Source of the DNA: UBA7662 sp943369355
GTDB lineage: Bacteria > Bacteroidota > Bacteroidia > UBA7662
DNA: 64,000 nucleotides
Direction of reading: 5' to 3'
Assembly: GCA_943369355.1 (NCBI GenBank)
Contig: CALRMX020000001.1
Coordinates: 558,001 to 622,000, forward strand
This document shows, piece after piece, positions 43,173 through 51,877 of this stretch (position 1 is the first letter of the stretch; the number at the start of each line of letters is the position of its first letter). A model generated the notes under the pieces. The model saw nothing but the letters and a program-made list of their open reading frames with translations, was not told the origin of the DNA and made no database searches. The translations under genes were made by a program, and so were the position numbers.

Positions 43173-44069
43173 TTGGAGTTTTATCCTAAATATCGACTTA
43201 AAGGTCATCGCGATAGTTTATACGCCATTTGTGGCGACGAACATCCTGACTTTTTCTTCACCGCAGGCGGAGATGGCTTGGTTGCTCGTTGGTCGGCGAA
43301 TGCCGACGATGATGCCACCCTTTTGGTAAAGGTCCCTGCTACGGTATATTCACTTTTATTACTCCATCAACATTTACTTGTCGCTACCCGTGAAGGCGGC
43401 ATACATTGGGTAAACTTGGAAGAAAAAGCAGAAAAAAAACTTTTCAGTTGGAACAACGCACCGGTATTTATGCTCGAAAAGACCGACAACGGCTGGTACT
43501 CGGGGCATGGCGACGGTAGGTTAATTTGCTGGCAGCTGTACGGCGATTCTGCCGAAATCATTGGGCAAAATCATGTGGTACAGGAAGCTGTACGCACCAT
43601 CAAAAAATCAGGTGAGCTTTTAGCAGCAGGTTATAGCGACCATAGCATTCGTATTTTCAACGACCAAATGCAGGAAATTTCACGTTTCGACGGTCATACC
43701 AATTCGATATTTAGTTTGTTATGGCTTCAAAACGGCAAATATTTATTGAGTGGAAGCCGTGACGCAACTATTCGGATTTGGGAGCTGAGTAGTGGAACTT
43801 GCATGGAAACCATTCAAGCCCATATGTACACCGTTAACGATTTAATTGCCCTTCCTGAGATTAATTTAATTGCATCGGCAAGTCGTGATAAAAGCATCAA
43901 ACTTTGGGATGCACACAGCATGGAGCTCAAAAAAGTAGTGGATTACGAGAAATTTCCTGGTCTAGCTCATTCTCATTCGGTGAACCGGTTGCTTTGGAAC
44001 GCCAACCTTCAGGCACTTTTCTCTGTTGGCGACGACCGGTTGGTCATTAGGCATCAAATAGTGCTGTAG
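43173..44069 (+). CDS. WD40-repeat propeller protein, cytoplasmic
   Basis: A 298-residue protein with no signal peptide and seven WD40-like blades. Clear blades include LKGHRDSLYAI, FDGHTNSIFSL...SGSRDATIRIWE, and AHMYTVNDLI...SASRDKSIKLWD (about residues 213-251). Such a propeller is a scaffold for protein contacts; partner unknown. The start is a TTG at 43173, since no ATG occurs in frame back to the stop at 43137 and homologous sequence begins MEFYPKYRLKGH. Divergent from the PPTase gene. Confidence 0.88.
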   Translation: MEFYPKYRLKGHRDSLYAICGDEHPDFFFTAGGDGLVARWSANADDDATLLVKVPATVYSLLLLHQHLLVATREGGIHWVNLEEKAEKKLFSWNNAPVFMLEKTDNGWYSGHGDGRLICWQLYGDSAEIIGQNHVVQEAVRTIKKSGELLAAGYSDHSIRIFNDQMQEISRFDGHTNSIFSLLWLQNGKYLLSGSRDATIRIWELSSGTCMETIQAHMYTVNDLIALPEINLIASASRDKSIKLWDAHSMELKKVVDYEKFPGLAHSHSVNRLLWNANLQALFSVGDDRLVIRHQIVL

Positions 44070-44151
44070 AGCAAACAATAGCCTTGATTTCATGTAATTA
44101 ATCAGCTTTTGAGCATCAAACTAATTCGCTAGTTTGGAATAAAATTTAGCT

Positions 44152-46089
44152 ATGCGCATCGTAGTTGTTACTCTGTTTCTTTCGCTATTCACTTTAAATG
44201 GGCTCTGTACTACCGATAGTTTATTGAATGAACTCAAAAAAGCACCCAACGACACCTCGAGAATCAACATTTACCTCAAATTAGTTTGGCTCGAAAAAGA
44301 GAACAACATTAAAAACACTGAGTACTATTTAGCTAAAGCCTTAGAACTCGCCAATAAAACTAGATTACCTCAATTTATTGCAAATGCACATTATTATGCA
44401 GCAATAATCGATTACTACCAATCGGACTTTGATCAACTCGAACGAAATACCAAAATAGCTCGACAAGCCTACCAGAAAATAAACAATGAATATGGTTTAA
44501 TAAGCATACTCAATTTGGTTGGGCTTGTACAGCTGCAACAAGCCAAGTACCCCGAAGCTTTAAAAACTTTTCAGGAGGTATATCGACTTGGCGAAAAAAT
44601 AAACAATCTGTATTCGATTTCGAATGCCCTAAACAATATCGCCATGGTATATGAGCGGACCAATTCTCGCGATATGGCACTAAAAACGAATTTCAAAGCA
44701 TTGGAAATTAGGAGGAAGATAGGTGACCAAGCCATGATAGCTGAGTCACATCTAGAAATTGCAATTTCTTACTATCATTTAAGGCTATCAGATAGTTCAA
44801 AAAATCACTTAAATCAAGCTCTCCAAATCCTCAAAACCCATAAAAGTCAGCGCATATTGGGAAGTGTATACAATACTTTCGGCACTATTCATTTGGACAA
44901 TAAACAATATCAGGTTGCATTAAACTATTTCGAGAAAGCCCTAACCGAATTGAAAGAAGTTGATGATAATCAAATTAAAAACGCAATCCTAGTCAATGCA
45001 GTCGAGTGCCAAACAAATCTGGGAAATTATACTGCTTCCCGTCGATTTCTGGATAAAAGCCTAAAAAAATTTATTGGTGAAGGTGATCTTCGCCACATCG
45101 AAATGGCATATGAAGAAAAAAGTATTCTAGCCGAAAAAGAAAGAAGATTTGAAGAAGCCTTGATGGCCGAACGCATGCGTTTAATTTATCGCGATAGTTT
45201 GTTAAATCAAGAACGAGTAGAAGCACTAACTGGACTGGAAGTGCAGTTTGAAACTGAGAAAAAGGAAAAAGAATTGGTTCGAAAATCCTTAGAGCTCGAA
45301 ACTCAGCGAAACCAACTTCTCAAACAACGACTTTGGCTTGTTGCTATCGGAACTGCGTCAATTATAATTACGCTCATAGGCTTCTTGTTATTTATTCGGA
45401 TTAGAAACAAAAACAAACGAGTAGTTCAAGAAATACTCATCCAAGAGCAAAAGAGAGGCTTAAAGTCGATTATTGAAGCCACCGAAAGTGAAAGGAAGAA
45501 AATTGCCCGCGAATTACACGATAGCCTTGCACAACAACTTGCTGCTTTAAATATTGGACTAGCTCGTTTAGAGGATACAGCAGGTGACAAAATCGAATCC
45601 ATTTCCAATCTTGTTGAATTGGCAAAATCTTCATCTGAAGAAGCAAGGAATATTTCACATCAATTGTTGCCGGCTACCCTCATCAATCTTGGTTTGGTTC
45701 CAGCCTTACGTGAATTGCTTGAAAAAAGCACTAAAGCGGTTGGTTTCGAGTATTATCTTCAGGCCGACGACCTTCCCCCTATCCCAGAACAATTTAATTT
45801 TGCCATTTATAGGGTTATACAGGAATTATTAAACAACAGCTTCAAACATAGCGGTGGCGATTTTATCATCGTTAGGCTGAGCCAGCAAGAGCAAGCAATT
45901 CGGCTCGTTTATGAAGACAATGGTAAAAATTTCAACCCCAACAATTTCACATCGGGTATGGGAAATTTGAACATTCGATCCAGAATTGCTGTAGGTGATG
46001 GTCAAGCCACCTTTAGCAGAAACGAAGAAGGCGGCATACGGGCATCTATAAGTTTAACTATTTATGAAGGCGTGCTTCATAATGCTTGA
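44152..46089 (+). CDS. TPR-containing sensor histidine kinase (HisKA_3 type)
   Basis: A 645-residue membrane kinase. Signal segment (about 1-19), then periplasmic tetratricopeptide repeats (about 60-320), a coiled coil, one membrane helix (about 393-416) and a kinase core: dimerisation helix ESERKKIARELHDSLAQQ with phospho-acceptor His456, and an HATPase domain with ELLNNSFKHSG (N box, about 559-569), YEDNGKNFNP and GMGNLNIRSRI. TPR-HisKA_3 kinases normally pair with a LuxR/NarL-type response regulator; none is within this window, so it is an orphan here. Followed by a small Cys-rich gene 15 nt downstream. Confidence 0.93.
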   Translation: MRIVVVTLFLSLFTLNGLCTTDSLLNELKKAPNDTSRINIYLKLVWLEKENNIKNTEYYLAKALELANKTRLPQFIANAHYYAAIIDYYQSDFDQLERNTKIARQAYQKINNEYGLISILNLVGLVQLQQAKYPEALKTFQEVYRLGEKINNLYSISNALNNIAMVYERTNSRDMALKTNFKALEIRRKIGDQAMIAESHLEIAISYYHLRLSDSSKNHLNQALQILKTHKSQRILGSVYNTFGTIHLDNKQYQVALNYFEKALTELKEVDDNQIKNAILVNAVECQTNLGNYTASRRFLDKSLKKFIGEGDLRHIEMAYEEKSILAEKERRFEEALMAERMRLIYRDSLLNQERVEALTGLEVQFETEKKEKELVRKSLELETQRNQLLKQRLWLVAIGTASIIITLIGFLLFIRIRNKNKRVVQEILIQEQKRGLKSIIEATESERKKIARELHDSLAQQLAALNIGLARLEDTAGDKIESISNLVELAKSSSEEARNISHQLLPATLINLGLVPALRELLEKSTKAVGFEYYLQADDLPPIPEQFNFAIYRVIQELLNNSFKHSGGDFIIVRLSQQEQAIRLVYEDNGKNFNPNNFTSGMGNLNIRSRIAVGDGQATFSRNEEGGIRASISLTIYEGVLHNA

Positions 46090-46104
46090 TAAATGAATCA
46101 CTAA

Positions 46105-46470
46105 TTGAACAAGGTGCACGAATCTATAAGCAACTTTCTCGACGACTCCTATTTCGACAGCTTTGTTCCAGTTGTAGACCTTAGCATAATAGAATTAGAA
46201 GCTATACTAACCATGACCGTTCATGATTTCTTGCTTCAGGCCATCTCACCTTCTTTAAGTCAGCATTGTTGTATAGAAAATTCGAACCGGCTTTGGAATA
46301 CAGCTACTATTCAACTTGACCGTTCTGGAAATATTCATCTTACCGCCTGCTGTAAACAATGTAAACGTGAAATACTAGCCATGTACCTAGTAGAAGGGAC
46401 CGAATATGAAAGCTCGGCTAGGAGTTTATTAATGGCTAAGACAGGCTGGAACTCTTTCGGCGATGAATAA
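46105..46470 (+). CDS. Small cysteine-rich protein of unknown function
   Basis: A protein of about 121 residues with no signal peptide. It contains HCC near residue 54 and CCKQC at about 81-85, a possible metal or redox site. I recognise no family. It starts at a TTG (46105) or GTG (46114) because the in-frame ATG at 46093 is followed by a stop after three codons. It lies 15 nt behind the orphan kinase gene, so it may be cotranscribed; its stop abuts the convergent GH57 gene. Confidence 0.7.
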   Translation: MNKVHESISNFLDDSYFDSFVPVVDLSIIELEAILTMTVHDFLLQAISPSLSQHCCIENSNRLWNTATIQLDRSGNIHLTACCKQCKREILAMYLVEGTEYESSARSLLMAKTGWNSFGDE

Positions 46471-47643
46471 CTACCGTTTGGCTCGGAGTTCCATGTCGAC
46501 CATGATGTTCATGTAGTTATTGTACGCGTCGTAAGCCGAAGGGAAAGGACTAAAAATATTCTTCTCGCCCTTTTCTTCAAAACGAGGAGTCATGTAAAAA
46601 AAGTGGTCGGTCGACTGTAATTTGCGCCAATCCTCCAACAATTGGGCATCGCCTTTAGCGTAGACCCACTCAGCCAAGTCGTATAATCGGGTAATGGCCT
46701 CTTGTTGAATGTCGCTACCGTTGATGTAGCTCAAGTCGTACGTAGGAAACGACCAGGTGACTGGCGATGGCACATCGTACTTTCCAACAGGTGTGAGCGT
46801 GTCAAAGACCTCCGAAGGCGTTAAAAATTCAAGCCCAGCCTTGATTGCAGCTTCAGGCAAATGCTCAAAAAAATCGAATATGCCGCTTTTACTATCCTGA
46901 TGCTCACCAATCCGCTCCAAATCCATGAACAAATTGATGGTTTCGGCACCAGCTTCAGCCTTCATGAGGTCAAGAAACTTCGTGGTAGTTAATGGGTAGT
47001 TCGGATGACTTGCCTCGGTAAACCACCGTGTAATTTCTGCTGTAAGCGTAGAGTTCTTCGGCAAGCACAGCATCCGGTTGTGCAACGGACTTTTGTAAAC
47101 ATGATTAGGGCTCTTTTGACCGAGTAGTTTCTCGGTACTTGGCACTAAGATGCGTGTATACCCCCAACGGGCTAGATCATTCACTAAATCGTTACTAAAG
47201 AGCAGTTCAGTATTTCGGAATACGGTGGGCTTGTAACCAAACAGCCTGATAATACGCGCTTCATGGGCCTTTATTTGACTTTCAAATTCGGTCCGGTGAT
47301 AAATAGAAGAAAGCCCATGTGTTTCCGTTTCGTTGAGCCACTCCACTCCTCCCAAATCGGTTAACTGCTTAAACTTTTTCAGTACCGCAGGTTCCCAACG
47401 TTCCAATTGGTTCAGAACCGTTCCAGTAGCTGAAAATGCCAGTTTAAACTTTTCTTTGTGCTTTTTTTTGAGTTTGATGAACAGATCAAGTGCAGGACTG
47501 TACGAATTTTGAACCACTTGCCTTAAAAAGAAGGCATTAGATTCATCGTCGAAATAATCGTGCTGATTCCCAATCTGAATAAAGTCGTAATGCCGTAAAC
47601 GCTCTGGCTGGTGTAACTGGAAGTACAAACAAATAACTGGCAT
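46471..47643 (-). CDS. Glycoside hydrolase family 57 alpha-glucanase
   Basis: A cytoplasmic enzyme on alpha-glucans, either an alpha-amylase/branching-type activity or a 4-alpha-glucanotransferase. The 390-residue protein has the GH57 motifs: HQPER (11-15), NETETHG (104-110), FRNTELLFSND with catalytic nucleophile Glu146 (142-152), and FMDLERIGEHQ with Asp241 as likely acid/base (239-249). It lies 3 nt downstream of the GT4 gene; this GT4-GH57 pair is typical of Bacteroidota alpha-glucan or glycogen metabolism. Confidence 0.93.
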   Translation of the reverse strand: MPVICLYFQLHQPERLRHYDFIQIGNQHDYFDDESNAFFLRQVVQNSYSPALDLFIKLKKKHKEKFKLAFSATGTVLNQLERWEPAVLKKFKQLTDLGGVEWLNETETHGLSSIYHRTEFESQIKAHEARIIRLFGYKPTVFRNTELLFSNDLVNDLARWGYTRILVPSTEKLLGQKSPNHVYKSPLHNRMLCLPKNSTLTAEITRWFTEASHPNYPLTTTKFLDLMKAEAGAETINLFMDLERIGEHQDSKSGIFDFFEHLPEAAIKAGLEFLTPSEVFDTLTPVGKYDVPSPVTWSFPTYDLSYINGSDIQQEAITRLYDLAEWVYAKGDAQLLEDWRKLQSTDHFFYMTPRFEEKGEKNIFSPFPSAYDAYNNYMNIMVDMELRAKR

Positions 47644-47646
47644 AAC

Positions 47647-48939
47647 TTATATTAAAAAATCTCTATATACACGAACTACCCGCAACGCTGCATCGTCCCA
47701 TTTCATTTCTTCGAGTTGGTGGCCTATTCTGCTGGCAACCTGATGTCGGTATTCATCGTCGCGAAGCAAACGCAGAATTTCTCTTGCAAATGTATCGGTA
47801 TCGAAATAATCTGCTTTAATTGCATGTTCGAGCAACTCAGCTACGCCCGACTGCTTCGAAATCACGCATGGAATGCCAAACTGTGCAGCTTCGAGCGCAG
47901 TGAGTCCAAATGGTTCTGAAACCGAGGGCATAAAGTAAACGTCGGCCACCGCCAGCAACTGTTCTACTTTTTGCCGATTGATGAAGCCGGTAAACAAAAA
48001 ATTTCGGCTAAGTCCTTTAAATGCGGTCCAATCAATCATTTCCTTCATCTTATCACCAGTTCCAGCAATAACGAAGCGTACATTCGGAAATTCACGGATT
48101 ACCTTTTCGGCGGTTTCGAGTAAGTAAAACGGACCCTTTTGATGCGTTAATCGTCCGATAAACGCCACAATTTTCTCTGGCACATGATGCTCTTGGCGGA
48201 ATACAGGCTGGGGGTCTATTCCATTGTGTATGGCCACAATTTTATCATCGCGTATGCCATAATGTTCATGCACCATCTGACGGGTGTATTCGCTTACCGC
48301 AATTACTTTATCGGCCATTTGAAGACCCAATCGCTCCACGTAATACATGGTATTGCGCACGTCACGGCCTGCTCGGTCGGTTTCTAATGCATGTACATGC
48401 ACTACCAGCGGTTTTCCAGTTTTTTTCTTCAGTCGAACGCCCGCTAAATAAGTCAACCAATCGTGAGCATGGATTAGGTCGAAATCAACCTGGTCGCCAA
48501 ACTCCTCCACAACAGCTTCGGCAAATGCTGATACTTTTTGCAATAATTTTGGACCATACACCTCAGGGTCTTCGAATAATTCTGCAAACGAAATGCTATC
48601 AAGACCTGGTTGTGAAAGATACCCTCTGCGTACAGAGTCGCAGGCAACCGCACTCAGTTGATAATACTCGAGTTCTGGCAATGCACCTTCCAATCGCGAA
48701 AGTTCTGGGGCTGTAATTCGTTTTGACTTGGCCATATGATTTAAACCAACCAATTCTACGCCTTCTAGTACCGAGGCATCCACAGTGCGGGGAACTACAA
48801 AGCGAAGAGGAATTATCTCACGCAAAGCGCGGGCTAGTCCGTAACAGGCCACTCCGAGACCACCACTTTGTATGGGAGGAAACTCCCAACCGAGCATGAG
48901 TACTTTTTTACCTGAGAATGCCTGTAAACTCTGTTTCAT
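47647..48939 (-). CDS. Family 4 glycosyltransferase (glycogen-synthase-like)
   Basis: Transfers a sugar from a nucleotide-sugar to a growing glucan, most likely glycogen given its GH57 partner. The 430-residue protein has the two-Rossmann-domain GT4 fold: WEFPPIQSGGLGVACYGLAR (about 18-37) for donor phosphate and SVSEPFGLTALEAAQFG (about 336-352) with the E-x7-E pattern that binds the nucleotide sugar. First gene of the two-gene operon (GH57 is 3 nt downstream). Donor and product are inferred, not shown. Confidence 0.9.
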   Translation of the reverse strand: MKQSLQAFSGKKVLMLGWEFPPIQSGGLGVACYGLARALREIIPLRFVVPRTVDASVLEGVELVGLNHMAKSKRITAPELSRLEGALPELEYYQLSAVACDSVRRGYLSQPGLDSISFAELFEDPEVYGPKLLQKVSAFAEAVVEEFGDQVDFDLIHAHDWLTYLAGVRLKKKTGKPLVVHVHALETDRAGRDVRNTMYYVERLGLQMADKVIAVSEYTRQMVHEHYGIRDDKIVAIHNGIDPQPVFRQEHHVPEKIVAFIGRLTHQKGPFYLLETAEKVIREFPNVRFVIAGTGDKMKEMIDWTAFKGLSRNFLFTGFINRQKVEQLLAVADVYFMPSVSEPFGLTALEAAQFGIPCVISKQSGVAELLEHAIKADYFDTDTFAREILRLLRDDEYRHQVASRIGHQLEEMKWDDAALRVVRVYRDFLI

Positions 48940-49070
48940 ATGTAAAGCTAAGCCGCGAAAAATGGATTTAAACGAAATGCCAAATTCGTTAACAAATTAA
49001 TCATTTCAATAGCATTGACTGCGTTCGAAAGCTTTTTCTGCAAATTGAAACAAACTTCCTGTAGTGTGCC

Positions 49071-49078
49071 TATTTTTG
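49071..49078 (+). promoter_or_regulatory. -7 box of dcd
   Basis: TATTTTTG matches TAnnTTTG exactly, 21 nt upstream of the dcd ATG. A TTG lies 23 nt further upstream, slightly beyond the usual 19-21 nt spacing. Confidence 0.45.
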
Positions 49079-49099
49079 TCGCCCAAAGCGTACATAACC

Positions 49100-49636
49100 A
49101 TGATTTTATCCGACAAAAGAATACTCGAAGAAATTGAAAAAGGGAATATTCTCATTGAGCCTTTTCGTGCGGAAAATCTGGGCACGAATTCGTACGACGT
49201 GCATTTGGGCCGGTATTTGGCTATTTATAGAAACCAAATTCTTGATGCACGCTCCGATAATCCTATCGATGAGTTTATCATTCCCGCAGAAGGCTACGTA
49301 TTGCAGCCAGGAACACTTTATTTGGGGGTTACCGAAGAGTATACCGAAACACATGCGCATGTGCCTTTCCTTGAAGGCAAGTCGTCGGTTGGCCGCTTGG
49401 GCATCGATATCCATGCAACCGCCGGTAAGGGTGATGTTGGATTTTGTAATACGTGGACATTAGAAATCAGTTGTACACAGCCGGTACGGGTATATGCTGG
49501 AATGCCAATCGGTCAACTCATTTACTTTGCTGTTGAAGGAGAAATCAACACCAAGTATAATGTCAAGAAAAACGCTAAATACAATGCGCGTACGGTGAAG
49601 CCTGTTGCTTCACAAATGTGGCGTAACTCCTTTTAA
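49100..49636 (+). CDS. dcd: dCTP deaminase
   Basis: Deaminates dCTP to dUTP, feeding dTMP synthesis. The 178-residue protein shows family blocks: SDKRILEEIEKGNILIEPF (about 4-22), LGTNSYDVHLG (about 27-37), EGKSSVGRLGIDIHATAG (about 93-110; Arg of the catalytic loop) and TLEISC with the catalytic Glu (about 123). ATG at 49100 is preferred over a longer frame from 49064. The last four bases TTAA give stop codons on both strands for dcd and the convergent SDR gene. Confidence 0.94.
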   Translation: MILSDKRILEEIEKGNILIEPFRAENLGTNSYDVHLGRYLAIYRNQILDARSDNPIDEFIIPAEGYVLQPGTLYLGVTEEYTETHAHVPFLEGKSSVGRLGIDIHATAGKGDVGFCNTWTLEISCTQPVRVYAGMPIGQLIYFAVEGEINTKYNVKKNAKYNARTVKPVASQMWRNSF

Positions 49637-50385
49637 GAACGCTTTACAACCATGCTTGCCGCTTGTGCAGTAGGCATAATAAGCAAGTCGGAAATATTCA
49701 CATGCGGTGGTCTGTTTACCATAAACAGTATCCCATCTGCCACATCTTCTGCCCTCAAAGGTTCAAAGCCTTCGTATACTTTAGCCGCACGTTCTGTGTC
49801 GCCTTTGAAGCGAACAATCGAAAATTCAGTTTCTACCATTCCTGGTGAAATAGTGCCTACACGTATGCCATACGGGTTTAGCTCCAACCGCATTCCTTTG
49901 GCCAGAGCCTCAACTGCATGCTTGCTCGCGCAGTACACATTACCATTCACGTACACTTCCTTACCAGCCGTACTACTTACATGTATGATTTGGCCCTTAA
50001 TTTCACGTTCAATCATCCAGCGGCTGACTACCCTACTTATGTAAAGTAAGCCTTTCACATTGGTATCGAGCATGGTATCCCAATCGTCGGGATTACCGTT
50101 ATGAATGGGTTCTAAACCTTGTGAAAGCCCAGCATTATTGATGAGTAGGTCGATGTTTTTCCAGTCATCCGGCAATTTATCCAGAGCAGCTTCAACAGCT
50201 ACTCTATTCCGCATGTCTACACTCAGTAGCTTGGTAGGAACGTTAAGTCTAGTTGCCAAATCAATTAAGCGTTCTTCTCGTCTACCGGTCAGTATCAGTT
50301 TCCAGCCTTCTGCGGCCAACTTAATGGCCGTAGCTTCTCCTATGCCAGCTGTGGCGCCGGTTACCAAGGCAATTTTAGTGCTCAT
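49633..50385 (-). CDS. Short-chain dehydrogenase/reductase
   Basis: A 250-residue NAD(P)-dependent oxidoreductase of the classical SDR class. Cofactor motif TGATAGIGE (9-17), NNAG (83-86) and the catalytic Ser139, Tyr151 and Lys155 (YCASK) are present. YdfG-like, so a 3-hydroxy acid or short-chain alcohol is a plausible substrate, but the sequence does not fix it. It overlaps porT by 4 nt (ATGA) and shares its stop bases with dcd. Confidence 0.9.
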   Translation of the reverse strand: MSTKIALVTGATAGIGEATAIKLAAEGWKLILTGRREERLIDLATRLNVPTKLLSVDMRNRVAVEAALDKLPDDWKNIDLLINNAGLSQGLEPIHNGNPDDWDTMLDTNVKGLLYISRVVSRWMIEREIKGQIIHVSSTAGKEVYVNGNVYCASKHAVEALAKGMRLELNPYGIRVGTISPGMVETEFSIVRFKGDTERAAKVYEGFEPLRAEDVADGILFMVNRPPHVNISDLLIMPTAQAASMVVKRS

Positions 50386-51086
50386 TCGAAATTAAAGGAA
50401 ATGATAATGGTTCGTGCCGACAAGGCCATCAGCGGATTGGAATAAACGTGCGACTCTGGTACGAGTACATTTTGTAAGCCTTGCGAAAACTTAATCTCCG
50501 GTGAAAATTTGAAGTAGGGCAAGTAAATATCTGCACCCAACCCCAATTCATAAGCATAATCGCTGCGAACGGTTTTTACCCTTTCAACATCTGAAACTAC
50601 CTTTTCTTGTGAAGCCATATCGATACTATACTTAAATCCACCAATCAGGTAGAGACGAAAGTTCCCGATTCGGTCGCTTCTCAGTTTGAGCAAAAGTGGA
50701 ATATCGATGTTGGCCATTTGAATATTCCGCTCGATATTATTTTTTGGGTTTTCAAAGGTATACGCCAAGTTTCGCTGTGAGAACATGAGTGTGGGTGTTA
50801 ATCTGAGCGTAGCATGCTCAGCCAAACGCAAATCGCCAATGATTCCCAAATGGAATCCTGGTCCCCATCCCGGACGGATGTATTGCAATGTGTCGTTTAC
50901 AGCAAAATTTGCTGCTTCTTGCATCATTTGAAAAGTACTTCCATTGAGGCCCACCAAAAAGCCAAAATGGATCCTCTTGTTATCGTAATACGGATTGTTG
51001 CGTTGTGCTGTTGCATGCTGTGCAACAGTAATCGCAAGAAGGAAGCTGAGCGTCAGCGTTACTTTTGACCGGAATAAATGGAGCAT
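50382..51086 (-). CDS. porT: PorT, type IX secretion component (beta-barrel)
   Basis: A membrane-associated component needed for T9SS in Bacteroidota. The 234-residue protein has a signal peptide (about 1-28, ending ATAQ) and an eight-stranded outer-membrane barrel ending FNFE; HFGFLVGLNGSTFQM (about 40-54) is the characteristic first strand. The gene starts 28 nt inside ubiE, and the ubiE-porT order fits other Bacteroidota as I recall. The locus is consistent with five T9SS-tailed cargo proteins in this window. Confidence 0.88.
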   Translation of the reverse strand: MLHLFRSKVTLTLSFLLAITVAQHATAQRNNPYYDNKRIHFGFLVGLNGSTFQMMQEAANFAVNDTLQYIRPGWGPGFHLGIIGDLRLAEHATLRLTPTLMFSQRNLAYTFENPKNNIERNIQMANIDIPLLLKLRSDRIGNFRLYLIGGFKYSIDMASQEKVVSDVERVKTVRSDYAYELGLGADIYLPYFKFSPEIKFSQGLQNVLVPESHVYSNPLMALSARTIIISFNFE

Positions 51087-51790
51087 ATCCCGAAAGTTAA
51101 TCGTTTCTGTTGGAGATTCCGATATCCCACCCGCTCCATATAGTCAAGAAAATCTTTTCCTTCTGGGAAAGCGGCCACAGATTCGGGCAAATAAGTATAT
51201 GCAGTTTTATCACGCGAGATAGTTCTACCAATCAATGGAAGCACATAACGCGAATACAAGTAATACAATTGTTTAACAGGAAAAAGAGTTGGTTTGCTAA
51301 ACTCAAGCACGATTAACTTGCCATTCGGACGCAATACTCGATAAATATCTGCCAATCCATCGCCCAGAACTTCAAAGTTTCTCACCCCGAATGCAACTGT
51401 GGCAGCATCGAATTGTTGATCACTGAATGGTAGTCTAGCTGAATCGGCTTGCACAAGCTCTATGCGTTCATTCAAATTACGTTCTTTTAGCTTCACCCTC
51501 CCCATATCGAGCATACCTGCTGAGATATCGACACCGACCACCTTTTGGGGATTTAACGCCAATGCAGCTATTGCAAAATCGGCTGTACCTGTGGCTACAT
51601 CTAAAATGTGTTTCGGGTTTTGAGAACGCAGCATACCTATGGCTACTTTACGCCAATACTGATCGATGCCAAAAGATAGTACCCGATTTAATAAATCATA
51701 TTTCGGCGAAATGTTATCGAACATCCGAGCTACCTGCTCTTTTTTACTGCCGTCCTGACCGGGATAAGGAGTTACCGGTGTTGTTGCCAT
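51059..51790 (-). CDS. ubiE: Demethylmenaquinone methyltransferase (UbiE/MenG)
   Basis: Final methylation in menaquinone synthesis, using S-adenosylmethionine. The 243-residue protein has the family start VARMFDNISPKYDLLNRVLS (about 20-39), SAM motif DVATGTADFAIAAL, and AFGVRNF (about 132-138). Menaquinone is the usual quinone of Bacteroidota. Its 3' end overlaps porT by 28 nt. Divergent from engB across 87 nt, with an exact TATATTTG box on minus. Confidence 0.95.
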   Translation of the reverse strand: MATTPVTPYPGQDGSKKEQVARMFDNISPKYDLLNRVLSFGIDQYWRKVAIGMLRSQNPKHILDVATGTADFAIAALALNPQKVVGVDISAGMLDMGRVKLKERNLNERIELVQADSARLPFSDQQFDAATVAFGVRNFEVLGDGLADIYRVLRPNGKLIVLEFSKPTLFPVKQLYYLYSRYVLPLIGRTISRDKTAYTYLPESVAAFPEGKDFLDYMERVGYRNLQQKRLTFGICSIYSGQK

Positions 51791-51808
51791 CTTTAAAAAT
51801 TAATGCTG

Positions 51809-51816
51809 CAAATATA
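51809..51816 (-). promoter_or_regulatory. -7 box of ubiE-porT-SDR
   Basis: Read on minus: TATATTTG, an exact TAnnTTTG match, 18 nt upstream of the ubiE ATG. The same octamer followed by C precedes rpmE2. Confidence 0.5.
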
Positions 51817-51877
51817 GACAAAGCCCGCCCCCTATTGTTTGCCGAGTAACTAAGGTATAATTCGTTTACTTTGCACT

